Below are positions 34,756 through 46,580 of a stretch of DNA of 64,000 nt, in pieces. The DNA lies in assembly GCA_964016415.1 (NCBI GenBank), contig OZ024666.1, forward strand, positions 3,205,310-3,269,309, given 5' to 3'. Under the pieces are notes generated by a model. It had not been told where the DNA came from, made no database searches, and was given only the letters and a program-made list of their open reading frames with translations. This DNA is from Erwinia sp. (lineage in GTDB: Bacteria; Pseudomonadota; Gammaproteobacteria; Enterobacterales; Enterobacteriaceae). The position numbers and the translations under genes are program-made. The number at the start of each line of letters is the position of its first letter. Within the stretch, counting starts at the first letter, position 1.

Positions 34756-36417
34756 ATGTTAAAGAAATTAAAAATTAAAACGGGTTTGATTTTTATCATC
34801 TTTGTTGTGAGTGCGCTATTAATTGGTGTCAGCGTTTTTTCACTCTCAGCCTTAAAAAGCCAGGGGGAATTCACGGATAACATCAATCATCGTCTGGCGA
34901 ACCAGTCTATTCCTATGTACAAGATTTATAACAACATATTGAGCGCAAGACTGGCTGCGCAATATGCGAATATCTACATAGAGAAAAACGAACCCTCAGA
35001 GCAGATGTTCAATATTTATCTTAGCTATCTGGATGGCGCAGATAAAATAATCGATGAATTAGATAAGATGCCTTCACGCACAGGAGAAGGTCAATCACTC
35101 AGAAATAATATTTTAAAGAATTACCAGGAGTATAAAAAATATGGTTTTGCTCCTCTGAAAGAAGCATTAAAAAATAAAAATATTGGTGATTTTGACCGCT
35201 TATTACCCATTCTTTCCAAATATGATGTTAATTTCAAAAACTCCTTATCCGACCTTACTGATTTTTCAAGAGAAAGAAGCCGCCAGATATTATTAAAATC
35301 AGATACTGACCAAGATATTGCAATGATGATTATCGTGACGACACTGATCATCGCTGTCATTATGGTGATGTTCTCGGGTTATATCGTAAAAAATGCGATT
35401 CTGCATCCGGTTGCTGCCATGCGGGCTCATTTCAAAGAGATGGAGTCGGGTAATTTATCTATTTCTATTCCGCCTCTACCCAATAATGAGATGGGGCAGT
35501 TGATGGCGGCATTGGATGGCATGCAGGATGCACTGCGAAAAATTGTTGCTGATGTACGCGATGCTTCATCAGAAATTGCAGTCGGAGCCAAACAAATCTC
35601 TGCCGGAAACCATGACCTCTCATCGAGAACCGAAGAGCAGGCTTCTTCCCTGGAACAAACGGCAGCAAGCATGGAGGAGCTAACCGCAACGGTAAAACAT
35701 AATACTGATAATGCGCATCGTGCTAATCAACTGGTGGTAGAAGCTTCGTCCATGACTCGTCAGGGAGGAGATATTGTTACCGAAGTGGTCAGCACGATGA
35801 AAAGCATCTCTGTCAGCTCGAAGAAAGTTGCTGATATCACCTCCGTGATTAACAGTATTGCGTTTCAGACCAATATTCTCGCACTCAACGCAGCTGTTGA
35901 GGCGGCGAGAGCAGGAGAACAGGGAAAAGGATTTGCTGTTGTTGCCAGCGAAGTGCGTAATCTTGCCCAACGCAGTGCTCAGGCCGCTAAAGAGATAGAA
36001 CAGCTGATAGGCGAGTCAGTCACTGGAATAGAAAATGGCTATCATTTGGCAGAAAATGCCTGAAAAACCATGCATGAAGTGGTCAGCGCGGTTAATCGTG
36101 TTACTGATATCATGGCTGAAATTTCTGCCGCTTCCGACGAACAAAGTAAAGGTATCAGCCAGGTTGCCGATGCAGTCACCAATATGGATGGTGTAACACA
36201 GCAGAACGCAGCATTGGTAGAAGAGGCAGCTCAGGCAACGCGCTCTCTGGAAGAACAGGCCTCATCGCTCACCAGAGTGGTTGCAACATTTCGTCTCAAT
36301 GAGCAGGCACAGCAGCGTCCGGCTATTATCTCTCCGCCAGCTAAAACACAATCCCTGCTTCGTCCCGGGAAAAAATCACCTGTCGCTATTGATGATAATA
36401 ACTGGGAAAAATTTTAA
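34756..36417 (+). pseudogene. Methyl-accepting chemotaxis protein, broken by one in-frame TGA
   Basis: This is a Tsr/Tar-type inner-membrane chemoreceptor: first span near residues 11-33, a four-helix-bundle periplasmic sensor, second span near 195-216, HAMP, then the signalling coiled coil with the invariant hairpin tip ([40 protein letters not shown]). A TGA at 36061-36063 replaces the Gly expected in HLAENA-G-KTMHEVV, and the frame then continues to the C-terminal NWEKF, a variant of the CheR/CheB tether NWETF. A truncated product would keep the tip but lose the distal methylation helix and tether. No SECIS-like context supports reading the TGA as selenocysteine. Confidence 0.88.
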
Positions 36418-37597
36418 TTACTCTCACACCGCCGGTAAGAGACCGGCGGTACATTTGATGTCTCTTTACTGGCTAACTGCCAGACTGCAGCGACATTCCT
36501 TGCCGTTACCCGAAGATTATCAGCCGCCTCTTCCATCGCTTCAGAGAATGAGACTATACGATTCACCACAGAAAGTACCACAGCCAGTCCATGCTGATGG
36601 ACTACTGCGTAATCTTTTGCCATGCCACCCACCAGCGCAATAGCAGGAACGGAAAACTGAGCCGCTACCTGTGCTACACCTATCGGAGTTTTACCGTGAA
36701 TACTCTGACTATCGATGCGACCTTCGCCAGTGATAACTAAATCGGCACCCTGAATGTGCTGTGCCAGATGAAGTGCATCGGTGACAATTTTAATCCCCGG
36801 CTCCAGCTTACCCCCAAGTAAACCTGACAACGCCGCCCCGACGCCTCCGGCTGCCCCCGCGCCTGGTAGCTCGGCAACTGACTGCCCCGTGAGAGTAAAA
36901 ATAAGTTCGCCCCAACAACGTAATGCAGCATCCAGTTGTTTCACCATCTCAGGGGTAGCCCCTTTCTGTGGACCAAACACTGCTGACGCGCCATTAACAC
37001 CACATAATGGATTATCAACATCACAGGCCACACGGAGTTCAGTCGACAACAAACGGGGATCAACATTCTCCATATCAATCTGATGTAAATTCAATAATGC
37101 CTCGCCACCAGCGGCGAGTGGTTCACCTTGTTTATCAAGTAATCGGGCACCAAGCGCCTGCATCATACCAGCCCCACCATCATTAGTGGCACTGCCACCG
37201 ATACCAATGATCATCGTTTCAGCACCCAACTGTAACGCATCGAGGATCAGTTCTCCGGTACCAAAAGACGTTGTGAAGCGCGGATCCCGTTGCCCGGCAG
37301 GAACCAGGTGTAGTCCTGACGCTGACGCCATTTCAATCACCGCGGTTTTTTCCTTCTCCAGCCAGCCATATCACGCATCAACCAGGTAACCTAATGGCCC
37401 GGTGACTGCAAGCTTTCTTATCTCCCCCCTTTCGCCGCCACCATAGCATCGACGGTTCCTTCTCCACCATCGGCCATAGGTAATTTCACATACTCAGCAT
37501 TGGGGTATATCTCGCGAAAACCGTTCTCAATCGCACAGGCAACGTCAGCTGCACTTAAACTCTCTTTAAAGGAGTCAGGGGCAATGACTATTTTCAT
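36414..37597 (-). pseudogene. Glycerate 2-kinase (GarK/GlxK type), broken by a frameshift and a stop
   Basis: The enzyme phosphorylates D-glycerate to 2-phosphoglycerate. The start [16 protein letters not shown] at 37597 and the remaining body (VIEMASASGLHLVP, IGIGGSATNDGGAGMMQALG, LVITGEGRIDSQSIHGKTP) are typical. A frameshift lies at the run of six C at 37424-37429, and in the shifted frame GPLGYLVDA is followed by TGA at 37371-37373 before YGWLEKEKTAVIEMA. From about 37340 down to 36414 the frame is intact (308 codons). Its stop overlaps that of the convergent chemoreceptor by two bases. With the permease at 37610-38881 it would have formed a glycerate-use operon. Confidence 0.9.
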
Positions 37598-37609
37598 TAT
37601 CTCACTCCA

Positions 37610-38881
37610 TCAGCCGAAAAAGTGGAAGACGCCAAATAGCAGGGTGGATATTAGCGTAATCGTCAGACCTACTGCTGTTTCATAAGGGATCAGCTTAAGC
37701 CGCTCCTGCATAGACATTGATACACTGCCCCCCGTGGCATGGAAGAAACTTCCATGAGGCATATGATCAAATACGGTTGATCCGGCATGAATCATCGCCC
37801 CTGCAGCCAATGCAGTTATTCCCATCTGCATAACCGCATCGCCAAATACCGAGGAAGCCACTGAGGCACCCGCCGTAGTCGATGCTGTCGCCATCGACAT
37901 AAAAGCACCAGAGAATGGTGCCAGCAGATAAGAGGGTAGTCCTGAGGCTGTCAGCCCATCAATAAGTAAATTTTTGAGCCCGGACTGCGCAATTACCCCA
38001 GCGAGGGTTCCTGTACCCAGTAACATAATCGCAACAGGAGCCATACGGGAAAGACCAGAAACAATGCAATGATGCGTCAGCGAAATTTTCTTCATCATTA
38101 TCAGCCCAGCCAAACCACCCACAGGAAGTGCAACCAGCGGATCGATAGAAATACCGGCAACAGGACGTAATGACAGAAGCAGTATAGCCACTACGGGTGC
38201 AAAAATCGCGGGCAGAAAGCAGGGTAACCGTTTCAGCGTAGTACCGGTTAACTCTTATGCAGTGACTTTTCTGCCGCGATGAATCAAACCACGAGCCAGA
38301 AAATAAGCAACCATCAACCCACACAGACCAGGAATGATGCCAGCTGTCATCAAAGAGGTCAGTGGAATATTCAGATTCTCAGCCACAGCGATAGTATTTG
38401 GATTGGGCGACATAACATTGCCCGCCTTACCGCCTCCAATCATTGCCAGCAAAATAGACATTTTTGACAAATCAGCACGATGGCCAATGGCCAACGCTAT
38501 TGGCGCGACAGTAATCACCGCCACATCAACAAAAACACCTGCCGCTGTCAGCAACAATGTCGCTATCGCCAGGGCTAACAATGCATGCTTTTCTCCGACC
38601 CGTCGTACAATACTTTCTGCAATGGTATTTGCCCCACCAGATTCAATCAGCACACCAGCCAGCACACCAGCAGCCAGAATTCGCAACACAGCATTGGTGA
38701 TACCCTGCGCACCTTTTATCATTAAATCAATCGACTGAATCAGATCGACACCACCAGCAAGCCCCCCCACCAGCGCACCAGCCATCATGCCGTACACCGG
38801 GGGGATTTTTCTTAAAATCAAGATAATTGACAGAGCCAGGGCGATCAGAGCTCCTGTTGCAGAAACCGGCATTACGTCCAT
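37610..38881 (-). pseudogene. GntP-family permease (gluconate/glycerate type), broken by one in-frame TAA
   Basis: This is an inner-membrane H+ symporter of the GntP family with about 12 spans. It starts MDVMPVSATGALIALALSII, shows the family segments GGGKAGNVMSPNPNTIAVAE and SMATASTTAGASVASS, and ends LLFGVFHFFG. The frame is open over 424 codons except for TAA at 38255-38257, where Glu would be expected before ELTGTTLKRLP; sequence on both sides stays in phase. It is followed after 12 bases by the glycerate kinase, so glycerate is the likely substrate (inference). A single substitution explains the loss. Confidence 0.88.
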
Positions 38882-39171
38882 TATAATTTTCCCGACATAT
38901 AGCCATTGATAGGAAAACAGAGAACATCGCTGGAAGTCACACAGTTAAACAGCAATAAGCATGCATACTCTCAGCCGATGACAGAGACAGCTCCCTGTTC
39001 TGATGGTCTCTGTAAAATTCATACCTGAACGACCCGCATCAAATCATTCAGAGGAGGAAAGATAAAGTTTAAATGTGATGATTTGTGGGATGGATCGGAT
39101 CCCAGATGAAATAAATCAACAGAGAGTGAAAACGCTGCGACAGGGGCGAATAAGATCGCCCCCACAACTCA
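38882..39171. other. Intergenic region with a GC-rich hairpin, no gene seen
   Basis: Some 290 bases lie between the permease start and the aminotransferase stop. They presumably hold the promoter of the glycerate operon. The perfect stem GGGGCGA / TCGCCCC (39143-39162, 6-base loop) lies just after the aminotransferase and may end its transcript, although no U-tract follows. No coding frame is apparent. Confidence 0.6.
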
Positions 39172-40307
39172 TCAACTCATGGCGGATGCCTGCTCTTTAA
39201 GGAATGCAGAAAGCAGTGATAACCCTTCAATCAGGGCGTCAGTATTGTTAGCGAACCCGATGCGCAGATAGCCTTCCATCTCCATGGCGCTTCCTGGAGT
39301 CAGCATCACACCATAACGCTGCAAGAGTGCAATACAGAAATCACGTGAACTGAGTGGAAGGTCATACTTGAGTAACGCAGTGGTACCCGCCTGAGGTTTT
39401 GTATAAGAGATCAGTGGCTCCTGGTTGACCCACTCATCAAGGAGTTGCAAATTTTGCCGTAACATTGCCTGATTGCGAGCCAAAATCTTATGACGGTTCT
39501 CCAGGGCCAGAGAGGCAAAATAGTCATCCACGATCCCCACACTGATGGTGTTATAATCGCGATGTTGCTCAACTACCCTGAGTAACGCATGTGGTGCCGC
39601 TATCCAGCCTAAGCGCAACCCGGCAAGAGAGTAGGCTTTCGACATACTCGCAGTACTGATCCCCTTATCATACAAATCAGCAATAGCCGCAGTATAGCCT
39701 TCACCCTGTTAATTTGTTCCCCGATACACTTCATCACACAACAGCCAGGCATCAGCCTGTCTGGCAACCTCAACGAACGATTTAAGCAATGCTTCGTCCA
39801 TCACTGCACCTGTCGGATTGTTGGGATTATTCAGAGCAATAATTTTTGTTTTATCGTCGATCAGCGTTTTTAGCTCTTCGATATCCGGCAGAAAACCGTT
39901 CTCCTCGCGCAACGGTGCAATTTCACCTCAGCCCCATAACTGGCGGGAATGGAGTAGTGCTGCTGATAAGTCGGTAAGACTGAAATGACCGTATCTCCAG
40001 CCTCTACCAGCGAGGAGTAAATCAATGCATTGGCCCCGATTGCGCCATGAGTGATCATAATGTTATCAGCTGTTTGTTTCTGATACTGTTGACAAATCAA
40101 CCCTCGCAGCCGCTCGGATCCGGTAATAGCACCGTAAGTCATTTTGGTATCAAGCAGCGTTTCCCAGTGAAAATCTGCGCTTCTGTCTGACATCGCCACT
40201 AATTGACGCAGTGTCAGCGACTCAACACAGGTTTCAGCCAGATTAAGCTGACAACGGGTTTCCCATTCATTCATCCACTGCTCAACACCAAACGGTTCAA
40301 TATACAT
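39172..40307 (-). pseudogene. PLP-dependent aminotransferase (fold type I), broken by a frameshift and a stop
   Basis: The start MYIEPFGVEQWMNEWETRC lies at 40307. The fold-type I features are present: the AITGSERLRGLI segment, NNPNNPTGAVMDE, CDEVYRG, and the PLP lysine in STASMSKAYSLAGLRLGW. A one-base loss near 39912 shifts the frame (EVKLHR instead of the expected PLREENGFLPD line), and TAA at 39709-39711 interrupts YRGTN-stop-QGEGYTAAI. It follows the ornithine-cyclodeaminase-family gene by one base, so both formed one operon. The substrate is unknown. A role as the ovothiol sulfoxide lyase OvoB, which has the same fold, is possible but unsupported by context. Confidence 0.87.
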
Positions 40308-40308
40308 T

Positions 40309-41271
40309 TCAATTATCCTTATTTTGCCAGCATGTCTGAATCAGAGCAGCGATCGCGATATCTTCAATACCTAATCCCAGAGAACGGAAGAAAACATGAC
40401 GTTGATAATCCGGTTTTTCACAACGTCCGGTTACCAGTTCAGGTAAATCACCACGAATCGCACTGCGCTGCCAGCCATAATCGCTTTCTGCTATCACCAT
40501 TTCACCTGCCTGAGCCGGGGTCGTTGCGCGATAGTCACAATACACATCCATATCTGACAAAGCTTCTGGCGGGATTTCATGCGCACGCATGGCGTTAGTG
40601 CTGATTGATGTGACCAGGCAAGGATGAGTGAGCCAGTCAGGTTGAATCACTGGTGTCGCTGAAGAGGTACACAGCATCACCACATCGGCCCCTGTCACAG
40701 CCAGCTCAACAGAAGGATAAAGCGCCAGTCTGGCTGAATCCACCCCTGTTTCTTCACTTAATTGCCCTACAGTGATGTGATTACTGCGGCTAACGACTCT
40801 GATCTCATGCCAGTTGCGTAAAGAAGCTGCATATCTGATGTGTGCTTTAGCAACTGGTCCGGTTCCGACTACCGTGAGAATGGAGGCGCGTGCAGGGGCT
40901 AACTGCTCTACAGCAAGCACAGTGGTTGCGGCAGTACGTTCAGTCGTCAATCGCGAAGCATCGCACAACAGGACAGGCTGTCCGGTGGTGGTTGACAATA
41001 ATAGTGTCCAGGCAGTGATAATGGGCTTTTTCCCGGTAACCAGATAAGGTGATATTTTGACACCCAGCACACCTTCATGCAGGTCCGCACCGAAATAGTT
41101 AATAAAATCGCCGCGACCTTCAGGTAACAAAACCAGCTGTTGATCGGGTTGTACTGCCTTTTCCTCTGCCAGACGGATGAAAACGTGTCGTAATGCTGAC
41201 AATACATCGTGTTGATTAAGTAACGACGTTGTCTGCTCCGCCGTCAGAACTGGGATCCCAGGGTTGGCCAT
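40309..41271 (-). CDS. Ornithine cyclodeaminase / mu-crystallin family protein (DauB-like)
   Basis: This is an NAD(P)-dependent cytoplasmic protein of a family including ornithine cyclodeaminase, alanine dehydrogenase and the L-arginine dehydrogenase DauB. The 320 residues (start ATG 41271; a GTG at 41283 is possible) show the Rossmann motif TVVGTGPVAKAHIRY, HEIRVVSRS, and a conserved family segment around GVLGVKISPY. No residue visible to me decides the substrate. The divergent YheO/DauR-type regulator and the downstream aminotransferase suggest amino-acid or opine catabolism. This gene and the regulator remain open while the aminotransferase is broken. Confidence 0.85.
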   Translation of the reverse strand: MANPGIPVLTAEQTTSLLNQHDVLSALRHVFIRLAEEKAVQPDQQLVLLPEGRGDFINYFGADLHEGVLGVKISPYLVTGKKPIITAWTLLLSTTTGQPVLLCDASRLTTERTAATTVLAVEQLAPARASILTVVGTGPVAKAHIRYAASLRNWHEIRVVSRSNHITVGQLSEETGVDSARLALYPSVELAVTGADVVMLCTSSATPVIQPDWLTHPCLVTSISTNAMRAHEIPPEALSDMDVYCDYRATTPAQAGEMVIAESDYGWQRSAIRGDLPELVTGRCEKPDYQRHVFFRSLGLGIEDIAIAALIQTCWQNKDN

Positions 41272-41349
41272 TGTGCTGTCCACTTACATAGGTGAAAACT
41301 AATTTTTTGAACTAAAAAGTACATCATGAATTTTTTTTTTACAATGATA

Positions 41350-41366
41350 GTGTACTCTCGCTACAC
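41350..41366. promoter_or_regulatory. Inverted repeat, possible operator of the DauR-like regulator
   Basis: GTGTA-ctctcgc-TACAC lies in the 140-base divergent region between the cyclodeaminase-family gene and its putative regulator, 47 bases before the regulator start. It could overlap either promoter. Confidence 0.4.
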
Positions 41367-41412
41367 AATACAATCCATCATTTCCATTTAAAGATAAACA
41401 GAGAGCAGCAAG

Positions 41413-42039
41413 ATGAGCGCAGTAATGCCTGACGATGCACAATTTACGTTACTCAAGTCGATCGCGGAGGGGATCGCTGCGCTGTTTTTTCCGTCCGTTG
41501 AAGTAGTGATTCACAACGTCACCACAGGCAAAGTGGCTTATATTGCCAATAATCTATCCAAAAGACAGCCGGGAGATGATGCAGGGCTGGAAGAGGCAGA
41601 GATCAGTAATCTGCCATCAGTCAGTGGTCCGTACCAAAAGTTAAACTGGGATGGACGGACTATCCGTTCGGTCAGTATTGCGACAGACGATGCCAGCAAT
41701 CCCCGCTATTTGTTGTGTATCAATCTTGATACATCGATATTTGAGGAAGCGAAAAATGCGCTGGAGCTTTTTCTGTCTGTGACTCGTCTGCAACCTCAGC
41801 CTACAGAATTGTTCAAAGATGACTGGCAGGAGAAGATTAATACTTATCTTCACAAGTGGTTGAAAGAAAACAACACATCACTATCATCACTCAATCGGCA
41901 GCAGAAAAAACAGCTGGTCATTTCACTTTTTAATGAGGGGGCTTTCAGAGCAAAGAATGCCACTGACTATATTTCCAGTGTATTGAATTTAGGTAGAACA
42001 ACGACCTATAAATATCTTAAGGAAATGAAGAATAAGTAG
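41413..42039 (+). CDS. YheO/DauR-type transcriptional regulator (PAS-like plus HTH)
   Basis: The 208-residue protein has an N-terminal YheO-like PAS domain (about 8-115: IAEGIAALFFPSVEVVIHNV, YLLCINLDTSIFEEA) and a C-terminal helix-turn-helix (about 150-208: LVISLFNEGAFRAKNATDYI, LGRTTTYKYLKEMK). DauR of Pseudomonas, from this family, represses D-arginine-use genes including the cyclodeaminase-family gene dauB, which parallels the divergent arrangement here. The ligand is unknown. The ATG follows AGAGAGCAGCAAG. Confidence 0.85.
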   Translation: MSAVMPDDAQFTLLKSIAEGIAALFFPSVEVVIHNVTTGKVAYIANNLSKRQPGDDAGLEEAEISNLPSVSGPYQKLNWDGRTIRSVSIATDDASNPRYLLCINLDTSIFEEAKNALELFLSVTRLQPQPTELFKDDWQEKINTYLHKWLKENNTSLSSLNRQQKKQLVISLFNEGAFRAKNATDYISSVLNLGRTTTYKYLKEMKNK

Positions 42040-42457
42040 AGTCATAGCAGAATGACATTATCCAAAAGAGAAAGATGAAAATCGTAGTAACCAGGCTGAA
42101 CAAAAATTTGGTGATCTCTCTGAGAGGTTGTACACCGCGTACTATGCTCATTTTTAAAGTTTACTGATGACCTGTACCAATGTTTATTGTTCCCGGTGAC
42201 TTTACACTCTGATATACCACCACGGGCGGAATCCGAAAAGAAAGCGCTGCTTTTGCCACGACTATCATCTGTTTAAGCTCACGTGTTCATACAAAGCGCG
42301 CAAGCCAGTAGCGTACTGGCCTGCTCTTTTATCCCGTGAACCGATGAAATGTATCAGGCACGACCAGGGTTATTCGTCTCCTTTAGCCGCACTCTGCTAA
42401 CCAGTAATAGCCTGGAACAACGATACCAAAGAGGTACATCATCGAAAATTTCATCTG
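42040..42457. other. Intergenic region after the DauR-like gene, one hairpin, no gene seen
   Basis: About 420 bases carry no convincing coding frame. A stem GCCAGTA / TACTGGC (42304-42320, loop GCG) followed by CTGCTCTTTTA looks like a weak terminator on the plus strand. The region might be degraded DNA from an earlier gene; nothing in it is recognisable to me. Confidence 0.5.
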
Positions 42458-42919
42458 CTACTCATCAGAAATGTTCTTCTCCGCACCTGATTTTTTTTGC
42501 TCATGATTCACTTCACGCCAGATACGCCAAACCATAAACAATAAAGCAGCAACCCCAACGATTAAGACCACCCAGACCAATAGATTATTGCGCTTAGATC
42601 CACTATTTTCTTTTAAATCAGCCACCAAACGATCGAGACCACCCAGCACAATATTTTCATGAATTTCCGCTTCCGCAATCCAATCCAGATCAGATGTCTT
42701 ACGTATCTCGCGAGGGATCAAAGTGTCGAGAGGCACCATGGCTGATTCAGCGGCACGATTGCCCACAGTCAAAAGATAAGGTGCTTTTCCCTGAGTAAGA
42801 AAGATTAACTGATAGCTGATATGGTTACCGGTAATCTGAGGCATTACTTCAGGTAGCCGTGTATTGAGCGTGGTAAGCCGGATAGCCTGCACGGGTTCAA
42901 CAGACAAAGGGATAGCCGA
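42458..42919 (-). pseudogene. C-terminal remnant of a DUF3999 membrane protein, cut by an IS element
   Basis: About 153 codons remain, from SAIPLSVEPVQAIRLTTL to the stop, ending with a membrane span (NNLLVWVVLIVGVAALLFMVW) and a charged tail. This is the pattern at the end of DUF3999 proteins, which are usually encoded next to DUF2339 proteins. The upstream part is missing: the reading frame runs straight into the left inverted repeat of the IS. Together with the DUF2339 fragment on the other side of the IS it shows loss of the intervening DNA. Confidence 0.75.
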
Positions 42920-42927
42920 TGTAGTGG

Positions 42928-44093
<1,166 letters not shown>

Positions 44094-44165
44094 TGGTTCA
44101 CCTATAAGATGTTGAGGTGAGCATATCACCTCTGCTCAGGTGGCCAAATTCAGTGTGCCACTACA

Positions 44166-44803
<638 letters not shown>

Positions 44804-45162
44804 GCTTTAGTACTCTCTTTTATTCATAAACGATCATAGTTACACAAGCGGATACTGTTTGTCCGAAAAAAGATTCGGGGATGTAACAACTATAGACAGA
44901 ACGAGGATGCAATAAACAGGATGCAGTCACCACATCCTATCCGGTATCTGATCTGATAGTTACAGAATTGACTGAGAAAATAAACAAAAGGGGATGTTGC
45001 TCTGTCTCTCATTTTCTTCTTTTGCTGATACCCTCTGGCTTATAACTCATCACAAGATAGCGTGGTAATAATTTCATATGAAATCTTTATTTTCAGCAAT
45101 TTTGTAGCTATTCTTTAGTTAGTGTCCCGCCTCACTCACTACTCTCACAAACAGGTAAGCAG
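44804..45162. other. Intergenic region between the DUF2339 remnant and the second budA-like gene
   Basis: About 360 bases hold no convincing frame. The region should contain divergent promoters for the two neighbouring genes. I see no clear operator. The E. coli asnA gene, which would be expected hereabouts, leaves no recognisable trace. Confidence 0.55.
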
Positions 45163-45864
45163 ATGAATAAAATTACACAGTTTTCCACTATCGGCGCATT
45201 AATGTCGGGTTTTTTCAAAGGTGAGTTTTGCTTATTACTAGGAAAATCACAGTATAGTTTCGGTTTAGGCTGTTCTGAAAAACTGAATGGAGAACTGACT
45301 GTTTTCGACGGTATTGCTTACCGGGCGACAGCGGATGAATCACTGACAGAGCTGGAAAAAAACAGTCCGCTGCCTTTTGTTCAGGTGACTGATTTTACGC
45401 CACAACACCAACATAATACCGGAGAAGTCAACGAACAGAACATCGAAAGCATTCTGCGACAGTCGATTAATCCCGATAACATCTTTCTCGCAATCACCAT
45501 CGAAGCCCACTTTGATACCATGATCATACGTCGTCCACACCGCCAGGATGAGGGTGAACGTAGTGTTGAGGAAGTAGCATCTGCGCAGCAGGTCGATACC
45601 CATCACGCGATTGGTGGTCATTTAGTTGGTTTCTGGACACCTGAGCTTTTTGGCCGGGTTTCTGTGCCCGGTTTTCATTTTCACTTTTTAGACACCGAAA
45701 AGCATATTAGCGGGCATGTTCTGCAATTCTCAGCTAAAAGCGCTGTTCTGTCATTTGAAGAGAAAAGGAGTATCGAAATAACCTTACCTGATAGCGAAGA
45801 GTACACGTCATTACCGATAGATGTAGCTAAACTCGACCAGTTAATTCATAAAATTGAAAAATAA
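45163..45864 (+). CDS. Second alpha-acetolactate decarboxylase-like protein
   Basis: The 233-residue protein belongs to the acetolactate decarboxylase family but is clearly diverged from the BudA at 22897. It keeps GLGCSEKLNGELTVFDG (conserved Glu), GGHLVGFWTPELF and the zinc-binding VPGFHFHFLDTEKHISGHV (His-x-His plus His), so activity is plausible. It stands alone, without a synthase gene, in the place where asnA sits in E. coli, and runs in the same direction as asnC. It could make acetoin from acetolactate leaking from valine synthesis, or act on another 2-hydroxy-3-keto acid; I cannot tell which. Confidence 0.85.
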   Translation: MNKITQFSTIGALMSGFFKGEFCLLLGKSQYSFGLGCSEKLNGELTVFDGIAYRATADESLTELEKNSPLPFVQVTDFTPQHQHNTGEVNEQNIESILRQSINPDNIFLAITIEAHFDTMIIRRPHRQDEGERSVEEVASAQQVDTHHAIGGHLVGFWTPELFGRVSVPGFHFHFLDTEKHISGHVLQFSAKSAVLSFEEKRSIEITLPDSEEYTSLPIDVAKLDQLIHKIEK

Positions 45865-45950
45865 CATCGGGTTACAAAGGATAAATGAAAAACTTGCCAG
45901 CCGCCGTCGTTTACGGCAAGTTATCATTTCCGATCTGTTCAGGGTGGAAT

Positions 45951-46412
45951 ATGAACGACAACTATCAGATAGACCATCTTGACCGGGGTATCTTAACCGC
46001 ATTGATGGAAAATGCCCGCACAGCTTATGCTGAACTGGCGAAGCAATTTAATGTCAGTCCAGGTACGATCCATGTGCGGGTCGAGAAAATGAAGCAGGCG
46101 GGAATCATCAAAGGAACCCGTGTTGAAATTGATCCTAAAAATCTCGGATACGATGTTTGCTGCTTCATTGGGATTATCCTAAAAAGCGCCAGAGACTATA
46201 CTTCCGCCGTCACCAAATTAGAACAGCTTGATGAAGTGGTTGAGGCCTGGTACACCACAGGTCATTACAGCATCTTTATCAAAGTCATGTGCCGTTCAAT
46301 TGATGCGCTTCAACAAGTGTTGATCAATAAGATCCAGACCATTGATGAAATCCAGTCAACTGAAACACTGATCTCTTTACAAAATCCCATCATGAGAACT
46401 ATCAAACCCTGA
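45951..46412 (+). CDS. asnC: AsnC, Lrp/AsnC-family regulator
   Basis: AsnC activates asnA in response to asparagine limitation in E. coli. The start is ATG 45951 (MNDNYQIDHLDRGILTALME), after GGTGGA; the frame is open from 45885 but the extension is not conserved. The 153 residues comprise an HTH (YAELAKQFNVSPGTIHVRVE) and an RAM effector domain (YTTGHYSIFIKVMC), nearly identical to E. coli. The usual target asnA is not divergent from it here; instead a decarboxylase-like gene lies upstream on the same strand. Confidence 0.95.
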   Translation: MNDNYQIDHLDRGILTALMENARTAYAELAKQFNVSPGTIHVRVEKMKQAGIIKGTRVEIDPKNLGYDVCCFIGIILKSARDYTSAVTKLEQLDEVVEAWYTTGHYSIFIKVMCRSIDALQQVLINKIQTIDEIQSTETLISLQNPIMRTIKP

Positions 46413-46414
46413 CA

Positions 46415-46432
46415 GGGGATATATTTATCCCC
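46415..46432 (+). terminator. Weak hairpin after asnC
   Basis: GGGGATA / TATCCCC with loop TATT begins 3 bases after the asnC stop. There is no U-tract, so it may only slow polymerase before mioC. Confidence 0.45.
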
Positions 46433-46510
46433 ATCCCATATCAACCAGTAATCCTGTAAAATTCAGTAACTGCAATATCTGAAAATAGCACTCTTTTCCA
46501 AAAACCTTAC

Positions 46511-46519
46511 TTTTCCACA
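46511..46519 (+). promoter_or_regulatory. DnaA-box-like site upstream of mioC
   Basis: TTTTCCACA differs from TTATCCACA by one base and lies 62 bases before the mioC start. The E. coli mioC promoter is repressed by DnaA through a box in this region. Confidence 0.5.
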
Positions 46520-46580
46520 GGTAGATCACAATGAGATCACAGCGTACACTGTAGGCAATTTTCATGTATCTGGATCAACT

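Noticed and set aside
36061-36063. In-frame TGA in the chemoreceptor read as selenocysteine, given selB in the window
   Set aside because: The position needs Gly in the family, no SECIS-like hairpin is evident downstream, and chemoreceptors are not selenoproteins.
39172-40307. Broken aminotransferase assigned as ovoB
   Set aside because: It shares only the general PLP fold as far as I can see, and it is in an operon with a cyclodeaminase-family gene, so the assignment is not supported.
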